DNA from: Candidatus Mycolicibacterium alkanivorans
GTDB taxonomy: Bacteria > Actinomycetota > Actinomycetes > Mycobacteriales > Mycobacteriaceae
NCBI RefSeq assembly: GCF_022760805.1
Contig: NZ_JAIVFL010000001.1
Span: forward strand, 3,844,001 to 3,908,000
DNA length: 64,000 bases
Direction: 5' to 3'
Shown piece after piece: positions 44,495 through 55,172 of the stretch. The notes beneath the pieces are model-generated. The model did not search any database. It worked only from the letters and a program-made list of their open reading frames with translations, and had not been told where the DNA came from. Position 1 is the stretch's first letter. Each line of letters opens with the position of its first letter. The position numbers and the translations under genes were made by a program.

Positions 44495-46249
44495 ATGATT
44501 CGCGAGCACAAGTACGACGTCCTCATCGTCGGTGCCGGCGGCGCGGGCATGCGCGCCGCCGTCGAGGCCGGCCCGCGGGCGCGCACCGCGGTACTGACCA
44601 AGCTGTACCCGACCCGCAGCCACACCGGCGCGGCGCAGGGCGGCATGTGCGCGGCGCTGGCCAACGTCGAAGAGGACAACTGGGAGTGGCACACCTTCGA
44701 CACGGTCAAGGGCGGCGACTACCTCGCCGACCAGGACGCCGTCGAGATCATGTGCAAGGAAGCCATCGACGCGGTCCTCGACCTGGAGAAGATGGGCATG
44801 CCGTTCAACCGCACCCCGGAGGGCCGCATCGACCAGCGCCGGTTCGGCGGGCACACCCGCGATCACGGCAAGGCCCCGGTGCGCCGGGCCTGCTATGCCG
44901 CCGACCGCACCGGCCACATGATCCTGCAGACGCTGTACCAGAACTGCGTCAAGCACGACGTGGAGTTCTTCAACGAGTTCTACGCGCTCGACCTGGTGCT
45001 GACCGAGACGCCGAGTGGGCCGATCGCCACCGGCGTGGTCGCCTACGAACTGGCCACCGGTGACATCCACGTCGTCCGCGCAAAGGCCATCGTGCTGGCC
45101 ACCGGCGGCTCGGGCCGGATGTACAAGACCACCTCCAACGCCCACACGTTGACCGGTGACGGCCTGGGCATCATCTTCCGCAAGGGACTTCCCTTGGAGG
45201 ACATGGAGTTTCACCAGTTCCACCCGACGGGTCTGGCCGGTCTGGGAATCCTGATCTCCGAGGCGGTGCGCGGCGAGGGCGGCCGGTTGCTCAACGGCGA
45301 GGGCGAGCGGTTCATGGAGCGCTACGCCCCGACGATCGTGGACCTCGCCCCGCGCGACATCGTCGCCCGGTCCATGGTGCTCGAGGTGCTGAAAGGCCGC
45401 GGGGCCGGTCCACACAAGGACTACGTCTACATCGACGTGCGCCACCTCGGCGAGGACGTGCTCGAGGCGAAACTGCCCGACATCACCGAGTTCGCCCGCA
45501 CCTACCTCGGTGTCGACCCGGTCACCGAACTGGTCCCGGTCTACCCGACCTGTCACTACCTCATGGGCGGTATCCCGACCACGGTGATCGGACAGGTGCT
45601 GCGGGACAACACCAACGTCGTGCCAGGGCTGTACGCGGCCGGTGAGTGCGCGTGTGTGTCGGTGCACGGAGCCAACCGCCTGGGCACCAATTCGCTGCTG
45701 GACATCAACGTGTTCGGGCGCCGGGCGGGCACCGCAGCCGCGAATTATGCGCTGGGCCATGACCATGTCGACCTACCGCCGAATCCGGCCGGCATGGTCG
45801 TCGACTGGGTGGCCACCATCTTCAACGAGCACGGCAACGAACGGGTCGCCGACATCCGCAGCGAGTTGCAGCAGTCGATGGACAACAACGCCGCGGTGTT
45901 CCGCACCGAGGAGACCCTCAAGCAGGCGCTCACCGACATTCACGCGCTCAAGGAGCGTTACTCGCGAATCACGGTGCACGACAAGGGCAAGCGCTACAAC
46001 AGCGACCTGCTCGAGGCCATCGAGCTGGGCTTCCTGCTGGAGCTGGCGGAGGTCACCGTGCGCAGCGCGCTCAACCGCAAGGAGTCCCGCGGCGGGCATG
46101 CCCGCGAGGACTACCCCAACCGCGACGACACGAACTTCATGCGGCACACCATGGCCTACAAGGAAGGTTCGGAGCTGCTGAGCGACGTGCGGCTGGACTA
46201 CAAGCCGGTGGTGCAGACCCGCTACGAGCCGATGGAGCGCAAGTACTGA
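44495..46249 (+). CDS. sdhA: Succinate dehydrogenase flavoprotein subunit SdhA
   Basis: The 584-residue catalytic subunit oxidises succinate to fumarate. It has the FAD motif DVLIVGAGGAGMRAA, the covalent-FAD histidine (His43 in TRSHTGAAQGG), the substrate-site HQFHPTGLAG and RGEGGRLLNGEGERFMERY motifs and the C-terminal HANRLGTNSLLDINVFG segment. It starts 10 bp after sdhD with a weak GAGG site and abuts sdhB. This is the Sdh2-type enzyme of mycobacteria. Confidence 0.96.
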   Translation: MIREHKYDVLIVGAGGAGMRAAVEAGPRARTAVLTKLYPTRSHTGAAQGGMCAALANVEEDNWEWHTFDTVKGGDYLADQDAVEIMCKEAIDAVLDLEKMGMPFNRTPEGRIDQRRFGGHTRDHGKAPVRRACYAADRTGHMILQTLYQNCVKHDVEFFNEFYALDLVLTETPSGPIATGVVAYELATGDIHVVRAKAIVLATGGSGRMYKTTSNAHTLTGDGLGIIFRKGLPLEDMEFHQFHPTGLAGLGILISEAVRGEGGRLLNGEGERFMERYAPTIVDLAPRDIVARSMVLEVLKGRGAGPHKDYVYIDVRHLGEDVLEAKLPDITEFARTYLGVDPVTELVPVYPTCHYLMGGIPTTVIGQVLRDNTNVVPGLYAAGECACVSVHGANRLGTNSLLDINVFGRRAGTAAANYALGHDHVDLPPNPAGMVVDWVATIFNEHGNERVADIRSELQQSMDNNAAVFRTEETLKQALTDIHALKERYSRITVHDKGKRYNSDLLEAIELGFLLELAEVTVRSALNRKESRGGHAREDYPNRDDTNFMRHTMAYKEGSELLSDVRLDYKPVVQTRYEPMERKY

Positions 46250-47040
46250 TGACGATCACGCCAGAAGTCGACACCCGCGAGTCCGCGCTGCCGCCGATCC
46301 CCGACGGGGCGGTGATGGTGACGCTGAAGATCGCCCGGTTCAACCCCGACGACCCGGATGCCGCCGGTTTCCAGAGCTTCCGGGTGCCCTGCCTGGCGTC
46401 TGACCGGCTGCTGAACCTGCTCATCTACGTCAAGAGCTACCTCGACGGCACGCTGACGTTCCGGCGGTCGTGTGCGCACGGTGTCTGCGGCTCGGACGCG
46501 ATGCGGATCAACGGGGTGAACCGGCTGGCGTGCAAGGTGCTGATGCGCGACCTGTTGCCGAAAAGAAGGCCGGGAAGGCCGCAAAAAGCACTGACCATCA
46601 CCATCGAGCCGATCCGCGGGCTGCCCGTGGAGAAGGACCTCGTGGTGAATATGGAGCCGTTCTTCGACGCCTATCGCGCGGTCAAGCCGTACCTGATCAC
46701 CACCGGCAACGCGCCCACCCGCGAACGCATTCAGAGCCCCACCGACCGGGCTCGCTACGACGACACCACCAAGTGCATCCTGTGCGCCTGCTGCACGACC
46801 AGCTGCCCGGTGTTCTGGAACGAGGGTTCGTATTTCGGGCCGGCCGCGATCGTCAACGCGCACCGGTTCATCTTCGACAGCCGTGACGAGGGTGCCGCCG
46901 AGCGGCTGGAGATCCTCAATGACGTCGACGGCGTGTGGCGCTGCCGTACCACGTTCAACTGCACCGACGCCTGTCCGCGCGGTATCGAGGTGACCAAGGC
47001 GATCCAGGAAGTCAAGCGCGCGTTGATGTTCACGCGCTGA
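46249..47040 (+). CDS. sdhB: Succinate dehydrogenase iron-sulfur subunit SdhB
   Basis: The 263-residue subunit carries electrons from SdhA to the membrane. The N-terminal 2Fe-2S site is RSCAHGVCGSD (Asp at the third ligand position, as in some other SdhB proteins) with a later LACKV Cys. The 4Fe-4S and 3Fe-4S clusters use CILCACCTTSCPVFW and CTDACPRGIEV. It begins in the last base of the sdhA stop codon. A 150-bp gap without a recognisable gene follows. Confidence 0.95.
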   Translation: MTITPEVDTRESALPPIPDGAVMVTLKIARFNPDDPDAAGFQSFRVPCLASDRLLNLLIYVKSYLDGTLTFRRSCAHGVCGSDAMRINGVNRLACKVLMRDLLPKRRPGRPQKALTITIEPIRGLPVEKDLVVNMEPFFDAYRAVKPYLITTGNAPTRERIQSPTDRARYDDTTKCILCACCTTSCPVFWNEGSYFGPAAIVNAHRFIFDSRDEGAAERLEILNDVDGVWRCRTTFNCTDACPRGIEVTKAIQEVKRALMFTR

Positions 47041-47189
47041 CGCGGGCGATGTGCTCGCCGAAGCCGTTATCCACACCGGATTGTCCAGGATTTGTGTTCG
47101 GCGATCTCGGCCAGCGGGTCAGCGACGTTCTCGGCCTTTTTCTCGAGCTCGCCGTGTCACATTAGCCGGACCGGCGGAGTCTGGAGGGT

Positions 47190-47780
47190 ATGAACACTCA
47201 CTTGGAACCCCTCGATCCCCGGCGTGCACCACTGTTGACCCGGCTGATGTACCGCTACGCGAAGCGTCGCTTCGGCGAAGTCCCCGAACCGATCGCCGTC
47301 TACGCCCATCACCCACGCCTGCTGCGCGCGAATGCCGTCCACGAGGCCATGCTCCAGCGGGCTTCGACGATCCTGCCCGCGGGAGTCCGCGAACTGGCGG
47401 TGTTCTGGACCGCCCGTACGGTCGGCTGCTCCTGGTGCGTCGACTTCGGCGCGATGCTGATGCGACTCGACGGCCTCGACATCGGCCGGCTCGAGCACAT
47501 CGACGACTACGCGACCTCGCCGCTGTACACCGACGACGAGCGTGCCGCCATCGCCTACGCCAACGCCATGACCACCGACCCGCACACCATCACCACCGAG
47601 CAGATCGACGATCTGCGCCGCCGCTTTGGCGCGGACGGCGTGGTGGAGTTGACCTATCAGATCGGCGTGGAGAACATGCGGGCCCGGATGAACTCGGCGC
47701 TGGGCATCACCGAGCAGGGCTTCGGTTCGGGTGAGAACTGCCGGGTCCCCTGGATGACCGATCCGACCGAGGCCGACTGA
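47190..47780 (+). CDS. Carboxymuconolactone decarboxylase (AhpD-like) family protein
   Basis: The 196-residue protein belongs to the CMD/AhpD fold, with ELAVFWTARTVGCSWCVDFG as the core helix. The CxxC pair (Cys-Ser-Trp-Cys) is present, but the His that follows it by four residues in peroxidase-reducing AhpD proteins is a Gly here. Redox activity through the CxxC pair remains possible. It has a good GGAGG ribosome binding site. It is a single gene between sdhB and the permease cluster. The substrate is unknown. Confidence 0.82.
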   Translation: MNTHLEPLDPRRAPLLTRLMYRYAKRRFGEVPEPIAVYAHHPRLLRANAVHEAMLQRASTILPAGVRELAVFWTARTVGCSWCVDFGAMLMRLDGLDIGRLEHIDDYATSPLYTDDERAAIAYANAMTTDPHTITTEQIDDLRRRFGADGVVELTYQIGVENMRARMNSALGITEQGFGSGENCRVPWMTDPTEAD

Positions 47781-47853
47781 CGCAACCGGAAGCCAGCAGA
47801 CCCGTTCACACACGAATCCGTGAAGAGAAGCCCCCAGAGTCCACTGATTCCAT

Positions 47854-47891
47854 CGCTAAACTAGCGACAGGGAAACAATTCCGTAGTTTCC
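47854..47891 (+). promoter_or_regulatory. Two inverted repeats upstream of the permease (candidate AsnC operator)
   Basis: CGCTA-AAC-TAGCG (47854-47866) and GGAAAC-N9-GTTTCC (47871-47891) lie side by side in the 199-bp gap before the permease. The second is a 21-bp dyad of the size bound by Lrp/AsnC dimers. The AsnC gene of this cluster is the obvious candidate ligand. The first could instead be a weak hairpin after the CMD gene. Confidence 0.45.
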
Positions 47892-47979
47892 GCGCGCATC
47901 TGCCACTGAAACCGTAGTCTCGTCTCGGTCTAACGCGGTCGGCCCCCGGCCGTCCATCCGGCTTCAAGCAGGAGATGCC

Positions 47980-49719
47980 ATGGCCAAAGGTGAGCTGCAG
48001 CTCGAGCCCGCCGCCCCCGGGTCCAACACCGTCGAGAGCAAGGGACTCAAGGGAGGCGCGCTGGGCCTGTTGTCCAGCGTTGTCGTCGGGATGGCCTCCA
48101 CCGCCCCGGCCTACTCGCTGGCTGCGACCCTCGGCCTGATCGTCGCCAGCGGCGGCTCGCTGCTGGCCGGCGTCAAGGCGCCTGCCATCGTGCTGCTGGC
48201 CTTCATCCCGATGTACCTGATCGCGGTGGCCTACCAGGAGCTGAACGAGGCCGAGCCGGACTGCGGCACCACGTTCACCTGGGCATCGCGCGCCTTCGGT
48301 CCGCTGGTGGGCTGGATGGGCGGCTGGGGCATCATCGCCGCCGACGTCATCGTCATGGCCAACCTGGCTCAGATCGCCGGCGCCTACTCGTTCACCTTCG
48401 TCGGTGGCCTGGGCTGGACGTCGGTGGCCGATCTCGCCAGCAGCACCTTGTGGTCGACGGTGGCGGGCGTCATCTGGATCATCCTGATGACCTACATCTG
48501 TTACCGCGGCATCGAGGTGTCGGCGCGCATCCAGTACGGCCTGCTCGGCATCGAGCTGGTGATTCTGATCGCGTTCTCGGTCGTCGCCCTGATCAAAGTT
48601 TACGCGGGCAAGGCCGAGACGTACTCCGTGCACCCGTCGCTGTCCTGGTTCTGGCCCGCCGGGCTGGACTTCGGCACCGTCATCGCGCCGGCGATCCTCA
48701 CCGCGATCTTCATCTACTGGGGCTGGGACACCGCGGTCGCCTGCAACGAGGAGGCCGACGACCCCGGCACCACTCCGGGCCGCGCGGCCGTCATGTCGAC
48801 CTTCCTGCTGCTGGCCACCTACGCACTGGTCAGCGTCGCCGCCATCGCCTTCGCCGGCACGGGTACCGAGGGCATCGGCCTGGGCAATCCGGAGAACGCC
48901 GCCGACGCCTTCGCCGCCATCGGCCCGGACCTGTTCGGGGACAGCGTGATCGGCAAGATCGGGATCATGCTGCTGGCCGCGTCGATTCTGACCTCGGCGT
49001 CGGCGTCCACGCAGACCACCATCCTGCCCACGGCGCGGACCACGCTGTCGATGGGCGTGTACAAGGCGCTGCCGACGCCGTTCGCCAAGATTCACCGCAC
49101 CTACCTCACCCCCACCACCTCGACGATCGCGATGGGTGCGGTGTCGATCGGGTTCTACGTGTTGTTCACACTGGTCAGCCCCAACCTGCTGTCGGCATTG
49201 ATCGGCTCGGTCGGCCTGATGATCGCGTTCTACTACGGCCTGACCGGATTCGCGTGCGTGTGGTTCTACCGCAAGGACCTCACCAACAACGTCCGCGACT
49301 TCACGATGCGCGGCCTGGTCCCCCTGCTGGGCGGTCTGATTCTGCTCGTGGTCTTCGCCTACGGGCTGATCCAGTACGCCAAGCCGGACTGGCTCACCGA
49401 CGACAACGGCAACAACGTCACGATCGTCGGTTACGGCGCCGTGGCGGTCGTCGGGATCGGCGCGCTGGTTCTCGGCGTCGTGGTGATGATCATCTGGTGG
49501 CTGATGTCTCCGGACTATTTCCGCGGCGGCACCCTGTCCCGGCGCTCCAGCGCGGATCTGGTGCTCGCGCCGCCGGCCAACGTCGAGCCGATGTTCGGTC
49601 TGCCCGACTCCGGTGACATGCCGACAGTCATCGCGCCGGACCTCTCGAACCTGCCGCCGGGTGAGACGGCCGTCAACCCGGAAACCGGTGAGGAGTTCAC
49701 CAAGGGGCCGCAGGCCTAG
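47980..49719 (+). CDS. APC-superfamily amino acid/amine permease
   Basis: The 579-residue membrane protein has about 12 hydrophobic segments and the APC signature GLLSSVVVGMASTAPAYSLA in TM1, with the glycine-rich helix break that binds the substrate amine. GWDTAVACNEEADDPG marks a conserved loop. A soluble C-terminal tail of about 60 residues follows. It precedes an AsnC regulator and a class III aminotransferase on the same strand, so it probably imports the amino acid or polyamine that they handle. The substrate is not evident. Confidence 0.9.
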   Translation: MAKGELQLEPAAPGSNTVESKGLKGGALGLLSSVVVGMASTAPAYSLAATLGLIVASGGSLLAGVKAPAIVLLAFIPMYLIAVAYQELNEAEPDCGTTFTWASRAFGPLVGWMGGWGIIAADVIVMANLAQIAGAYSFTFVGGLGWTSVADLASSTLWSTVAGVIWIILMTYICYRGIEVSARIQYGLLGIELVILIAFSVVALIKVYAGKAETYSVHPSLSWFWPAGLDFGTVIAPAILTAIFIYWGWDTAVACNEEADDPGTTPGRAAVMSTFLLLATYALVSVAAIAFAGTGTEGIGLGNPENAADAFAAIGPDLFGDSVIGKIGIMLLAASILTSASASTQTTILPTARTTLSMGVYKALPTPFAKIHRTYLTPTTSTIAMGAVSIGFYVLFTLVSPNLLSALIGSVGLMIAFYYGLTGFACVWFYRKDLTNNVRDFTMRGLVPLLGGLILLVVFAYGLIQYAKPDWLTDDNGNNVTIVGYGAVAVVGIGALVLGVVVMIIWWLMSPDYFRGGTLSRRSSADLVLAPPANVEPMFGLPDSGDMPTVIAPDLSNLPPGETAVNPETGEEFTKGPQA

Positions 49720-49822
49720 CGACTGGCCGGCGCAATTACTACGCATTCCCGCAGTCTGAGCGGCTCTACACGACCAATTTCATCGATCCCGTTGCTTATA
49801 ACAACGGATTCCGTGCACAATC

Positions 49823-50344
49823 ATGGGCATGCGCGATTCGGGAGTACCAGCCAGTCGGTTTCTCGTCCGCGCCGTCGGGTCGGGAGCGTCAGCCCCGTTC
49901 CAACTCGACGAGATGTCCAAGGCCATCATCGAGAAGCTTCAGCAGGATGGTCGGCGATCGTACGCCGGAATCGGCAAGGCCGTCGGCCTGTCCGAGGCAG
50001 CGGTGCGACAGCGTGTACAGCGACTCGTCGACTCCGGGGTGATGCAGATCGTCGCGGTGACCGATCCGATGCAACTCGGTTTCGCCCGCCAGGCGATGAT
50101 CGGCATCCGCTGCACCGGTGATACCACCAAGGTCGCCGAGAAGCTGGCGCAGATCGATGCCGTGGACTACGTCGTGCTCACCGCGGGCACCTTCGACGCC
50201 ATCGTCGAAGTTGTGTGTGAGGACGACGCCGAGTTGCTCGAGCTGCTCAACACCGAGATCCGCGCGGTACCCGGCGTGACTGCGACCGAGACGCTGGTCT
50301 ACCTGAAACTCGTTAAACAACAATATAATTGGGGAACCCGATGA
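49823..50344 (+). CDS. Lrp/AsnC-family regulator of the permease-aminotransferase cluster
   Basis: The 173-residue protein (171 from the ATG at 49829) has a 30-residue leader, then an AsnC winged helix (about 32-80: DEMSKAIIEKLQQDGRRSYA, then LSEAAVRQRVQRLVD) and a RAM ligand domain. Its stop overlaps the aminotransferase start as ATGA. A TATAAC hexamer lies about 20 bp upstream, and small dyads (GTTG-N7-CAAC; ACGGATTCCGT) surround it, which would suit autoregulation. It is distinct from lrpA at 8.3 kb. Confidence 0.88.
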   Translation: MGMRDSGVPASRFLVRAVGSGASAPFQLDEMSKAIIEKLQQDGRRSYAGIGKAVGLSEAAVRQRVQRLVDSGVMQIVAVTDPMQLGFARQAMIGIRCTGDTTKVAEKLAQIDAVDYVVLTAGTFDAIVEVVCEDDAELLELLNTEIRAVPGVTATETLVYLKLVKQQYNWGTR

Positions 50345-51738
50345 CAACGCCCGCCAGCCTGAACCGCACCGCCGAACTCGGCGCCAAGGCCGATCGGCAT
50401 CTGTGGGGTCATTTCGCCCGCCACGGCGGCACCGCCAACACTCCCCCGATCATCACCCGCGGTGACGGCGTCTACATCTACGACAGCAACGGCAAGCGCT
50501 ACATCGACGGCCTGTCTGGACTGTTCGTCGTCCAGGTCGGCCACGGCCGCGAGGAGATTGCGGAGGCCGCCAAGAAGCAGGCCGAGACGCTGGAGTTCTT
50601 CCCGCTGTGGTCGTACGCGACCCCGCCGGCCATCGAGTTGGCCGAGCGGCTGGCCGGGTACGCGCCGGGCGACCTGAACCGGGTGTTCTTCACCACCGGC
50701 GGCGGCGACGCCGTCGAGTCGGCGTGGAAGCTGGCCAAGCAGTACTACAAGCTGACCGGCAGGCCCGGCAAGTACAAGGTGATCTCGCGCAGCATCGCCT
50801 ACCACGGCACACCCCACGGCGCGCTGGCCATCACCGGTCTGCCCACGTTCAAGGCGCCGTTCGAGCCGATCACCCCCGGCGGCTTCCGGGTGCCCAACAC
50901 CAACTGGTACCGGGCGCCGGAAGGCCACAACACCGACATCAAGGAGTTCGGTCAGTGGGCGGCCAACCGGATCGCCGAGGCTATCGAGATGGAAGGCCCC
51001 GACTCCGTCGCCGCGGTGTTCCTCGAGCCGGTGCAGAACGCCGGCGGTTGCTTCCCGCCGCCGCCGGGATACTTCGAGCGGGTCCGCGAGATCTGCGACG
51101 AGTACGACGTGCTGCTGGTCTCCGACGAGACGATCTGCGCGTTCGGCCGGATCGGTTCGATGTTCGCCTGCAACGACTTCGGCTACGTGCCCGACATCAT
51201 CACCTGCGCCAAGGGTCTGACGTCGGGTTACGCCCCGCTCGGCGCGATGATCGCCTCCGACCGGCTGTTCGAGCCGTTTAACGACGGCCTGACCACCTTC
51301 GCCCACGGCTACACCTGGGGCGGGCATCCCGTCTCCGCCGCGGTCGCGCTGGCCAACCTCGACGTCTTCGAGCGTGAGGGCCTCAACGACCACGTCAAGA
51401 AGACCGCACCGGCGTTCCGGGCCACCCTGGAGAAGCTGCTCGACCTGCCGATCGTCGGCGATGTCCGCGGCGAGGGCTTCTTCTACGGCATCGAGCTGGT
51501 CAAGGACAAGGCCACCAAGGAGATCCTCGACGACGAGCTGTCCGAGTGGCTGCTGCGCAGCTTCCTGTCCACCGAGTTGTTCGAGGCGGGCCTGTACTGC
51601 CGCGCCGATGACCGTGGCGACTCGGTAGTGCAGCTGGCCCCGCCGCTGATCAGCGACCAGGCCCTGTTCGACGACATCGAGCAGATCCTGCGCCGGGTCT
51701 TCACACAGGCGTGGGATCACTTAAGGCTACCAAGCTAA
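50341..51738 (+). CDS. Class III PLP aminotransferase (Rv3329-like)
   Basis: The 465-residue enzyme belongs to the omega-amino acid/diamine:pyruvate group of class III aminotransferases. Motifs are [20 protein letters not shown] for PLP phosphate, [15 protein letters not shown] with the ring-stacking Asp, and [14 protein letters not shown] with the PLP lysine. The natural substrate could be beta-alanine, GABA, putrescine or taurine-like; the sequence does not decide. It is translationally coupled to the AsnC gene. The counterpart Rv3329 is likewise followed by dacB1. Confidence 0.9.
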   Translation: MTTPASLNRTAELGAKADRHLWGHFARHGGTANTPPIITRGDGVYIYDSNGKRYIDGLSGLFVVQVGHGREEIAEAAKKQAETLEFFPLWSYATPPAIELAERLAGYAPGDLNRVFFTTGGGDAVESAWKLAKQYYKLTGRPGKYKVISRSIAYHGTPHGALAITGLPTFKAPFEPITPGGFRVPNTNWYRAPEGHNTDIKEFGQWAANRIAEAIEMEGPDSVAAVFLEPVQNAGGCFPPPPGYFERVREICDEYDVLLVSDETICAFGRIGSMFACNDFGYVPDIITCAKGLTSGYAPLGAMIASDRLFEPFNDGLTTFAHGYTWGGHPVSAAVALANLDVFEREGLNDHVKKTAPAFRATLEKLLDLPIVGDVRGEGFFYGIELVKDKATKEILDDELSEWLLRSFLSTELFEAGLYCRADDRGDSVVQLAPPLISDQALFDDIEQILRRVFTQAWDHLRLPS

Positions 51739-51814
51739 CAATTGCATCAACAACCACACCAGTCACAGCGCGGCTCCGCGGTTTCGGGCCGGAAATCCCC
51801 TACTCTGCGAGTCG

Positions 51815-53059
51815 ATGGCGACCTCAAGAACCTTGCTGCGGTGTGCCGCCGCGCTGGCCGCGACCATGTGCGTTGTCGGCACGCCCGCGATCGCGTGGGC
51901 CGAGCCCAACGCGGCACCCGACCCGAACGCCTGCCCGTACAAGGTGTCGACGCCGCCTGCCGTCGACTCCTCCGAGGTACCCCAGGCCGGGGACCCGCCG
52001 CTGCCGCTTCCGGTTCCGGCCAAGCCGGTCGGCGGCGACGCCCTGTCGGGCTGCGGGGTCATCGTCGCGCCGAACACGCCCCCGGTCCCTGACGACGTCT
52101 CGGCCGAGTCGTGGGTGGTCGCGGACCTGGACACCGGCGACATCATCGCCGCGCGCGACCCGCACGCCCGCCACCGCCCGGCCAGCATCATCAAGGTGCT
52201 GACCGCGATGCAGGCGATCAACGAGCTGCCGCTGAACAAGATGGTCGAGGGCACCCAGGACGACGCCAACTCCGAAGGCACGCGGGTGGGGGTCGACGTC
52301 GGCGGCCACTACACCGTCAACGATCTGCTGCACGGCCTCCTGATGCACTCGGGCAACGACGCCGCGCACGCCCTGGCGATGCAGCTGGGCGGCATGGACA
52401 CCGCCCTGCAGAAGATCAACGTGCTAGCCCGCAAGCTCGGTGGCGCCGACACCCGCGCGGCCACCCCGTCCGGCCTGGACGGCCCGGGCATGAGCACGTC
52501 GGCCTACGACATCGGGTTGTTCTACCGATATGCCTGGGAGAACCCGACTTTCGCCGGCATCGTGGCCACGCAGAAGTATGACTTCCCGGGGCATCCGGCC
52601 AAGCCGGGTGAGGACGGCGACCATCCGGGCTACCAGCTGGAGAACGACAACCAGCTGCTGTACAACTACCCGGGCGCGCTGGGCGGCAAGACGGGCTACA
52701 CCGACGATGCCGGGCAGACCTTCGTCGGCGCGGCCAACCGGGACGGCCGCCGGCTGGTGGCGGTGCTGATGCGGGGCACGCGTCAGCCGATCGCGCCGTG
52801 GGAGCAGGCCGCGCATCTGCTGGACTACGGTTTCGCCACTCCGCCGGGTACCAAGATCGGCAATCTGATCGACCCCGACCCGTCGCTGATGCCGCCCAAG
52901 CCCGACGCGGACGCCGTCAAGGCGAATGCCTCGCCGCTGATTCCGGCCGCCGACGCGCTGCCGGTCCGGATCGGCGTGGCGGTGATCGGCACGATCATCG
53001 TGTTCGTGTTGATCATGGGCGCGCGGTCGATCAACCGCAAGCCAGTGCGTAACCGGTAG
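51815..53059 (+). CDS. dacB1: D-alanyl-D-alanine carboxypeptidase DacB1
   Basis: The 414-residue penicillin-binding protein trims D-Ala from peptidoglycan stem peptides. It has a signal peptide (about 1-30, ending AIAWAEP), the SxxK motif at Ser124-Lys127 ([11 protein letters not shown]), an SGN motif at 179-181 (MHSGNDAAH) and KTG at 292-294 ([11 protein letters not shown]). A C-terminal membrane segment (about 382-405, [15 protein letters not shown]) anchors it. It is the orthologue of Rv3330. Upstream AT-rich sequence lacks a clear promoter. Confidence 0.94.
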   Translation: MATSRTLLRCAAALAATMCVVGTPAIAWAEPNAAPDPNACPYKVSTPPAVDSSEVPQAGDPPLPLPVPAKPVGGDALSGCGVIVAPNTPPVPDDVSAESWVVADLDTGDIIAARDPHARHRPASIIKVLTAMQAINELPLNKMVEGTQDDANSEGTRVGVDVGGHYTVNDLLHGLLMHSGNDAAHALAMQLGGMDTALQKINVLARKLGGADTRAATPSGLDGPGMSTSAYDIGLFYRYAWENPTFAGIVATQKYDFPGHPAKPGEDGDHPGYQLENDNQLLYNYPGALGGKTGYTDDAGQTFVGAANRDGRRLVAVLMRGTRQPIAPWEQAAHLLDYGFATPPGTKIGNLIDPDPSLMPPKPDADAVKANASPLIPAADALPVRIGVAVIGTIIVFVLIMGARSINRKPVRNR

Positions 53060-53065
53060 CGCCGC

Positions 53066-54091
53066 TCAGCGGCTACTGCGCCACAGCCGCGAAACACCCA
53101 GGGCGCCAAAGGCTCCCACCACCATCGCGGCCACCCACTGACGGGTGCGCAGGCCCTCGTCGGGTCCCACCCGCGGGTTGATCACCGCGGGAGCCGGTGC
53201 GGGAACCGGCTCGGGCCGCTGGTTTTCGGCCGACGTCGCCGCCCATGCCGTCGCGAACAACAGCAGCCGTGCGGTGATGTAGGCGAACACCATCAAGCCC
53301 AGCACCGGGCCGAACGTCGCCCCGGCCGGACCGTGCACCACCGAGCGCAGGTAGATCCCCGCCACCTGTTTGAAGATCACGAAGCCCACCGCTGCCAGCA
53401 GCCCCGCGCGCACACTGCTGCGGAAACTGATGGCCTCGCGCGGCAGCCGCGCGATCATCCAGGTGAACAGCAGCCAGGACACCAGCCACGACATCAACAA
53501 CGACGCCGCCCGAAGCACCCCGCCCAACCCGGTGGCGTGGGGCACGCCGCCCCATTCCAGGATCCGCTCCATCAGCGACGGATCGGCCAGCGCGCCCAAC
53601 ACCAGCGTCACCGTGATCGCGACAAAGGTCGACAACAGGACCAGCAGGTCGGCGATCTTGGTGCGCACGAAGTTCTTCGGATCGGTGCGCTGGTCCCACA
53701 TCTGGCTCAGCGCCTCGCGCAGGTTCGCGATCCAGCCCAGCCCGGCCCAGGCCGCCGCCGCCAGACCGATCACGCCCACCGACGTGCGTGAGTTGATCGC
53801 CGAGTCCATCAGACCGATCAGCTGCTGACCGAGGCTCCCCGAAAACGTTGCCTTGATCCGGCTTTCGATGTCGGCCAGCAGGTGCGGCTGACTTGCCAGG
53901 ACGAAGCCGGCCGCGGCGAAGCCGACCATCAGCAGCGGGAACAGCGCGAAGATCGTGTAGTAGGTGATGCCCGCGGCGTAGAAGTCGCCCTTGGAATTCT
54001 GGTAGCGGCCTGCGGCGCGCATCACGTGGTCGAACCAGTGGTAGCGCGCCCGAAATCGGTCCAGGATCCCCGGTTTGGCCGGTTCTGTCAT
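53066..54091 (-). CDS. YihY/BrkB-family inner membrane protein
   Basis: The 341-residue protein starts at the ATG at 54091, which has a GGGAGG ribosome binding site; the longer start at 54112 overlaps trpS. It has about six membrane segments and the family pattern DFYAAGITYYTIFALFPLLM. The family was once misnamed ribonuclease BN, and its function is unclear. It is the orthologue of Rv3335c and is downstream of trpS, with convergent dacB1 6 bp beyond its stop. Confidence 0.9.
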   Translation of the reverse strand: MTEPAKPGILDRFRARYHWFDHVMRAAGRYQNSKGDFYAAGITYYTIFALFPLLMVGFAAAGFVLASQPHLLADIESRIKATFSGSLGQQLIGLMDSAINSRTSVGVIGLAAAAWAGLGWIANLREALSQMWDQRTDPKNFVRTKIADLLVLLSTFVAITVTLVLGALADPSLMERILEWGGVPHATGLGGVLRAASLLMSWLVSWLLFTWMIARLPREAISFRSSVRAGLLAAVGFVIFKQVAGIYLRSVVHGPAGATFGPVLGLMVFAYITARLLLFATAWAATSAENQRPEPVPAPAPAVINPRVGPDEGLRTRQWVAAMVVGAFGALGVSRLWRSSR

Positions 54092-54108
54092 CCCAGCCTC
54101 CCGCAGGG

Positions 54109-55131
<1,023 letters not shown>

Positions 55132-55172
55132 TCAATCCTGTCACGACGCCTTGGCGGGCTAGCATCCTGCTC

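Noticed and set aside
47041..47189. Minus-strand frame of about 28 codons (KKAENVADPLAEIAEHK) between sdhB and the CMD gene
   Set aside because: It has no start codon and is too short; I recognise no family. It could be a relic but cannot be supported.
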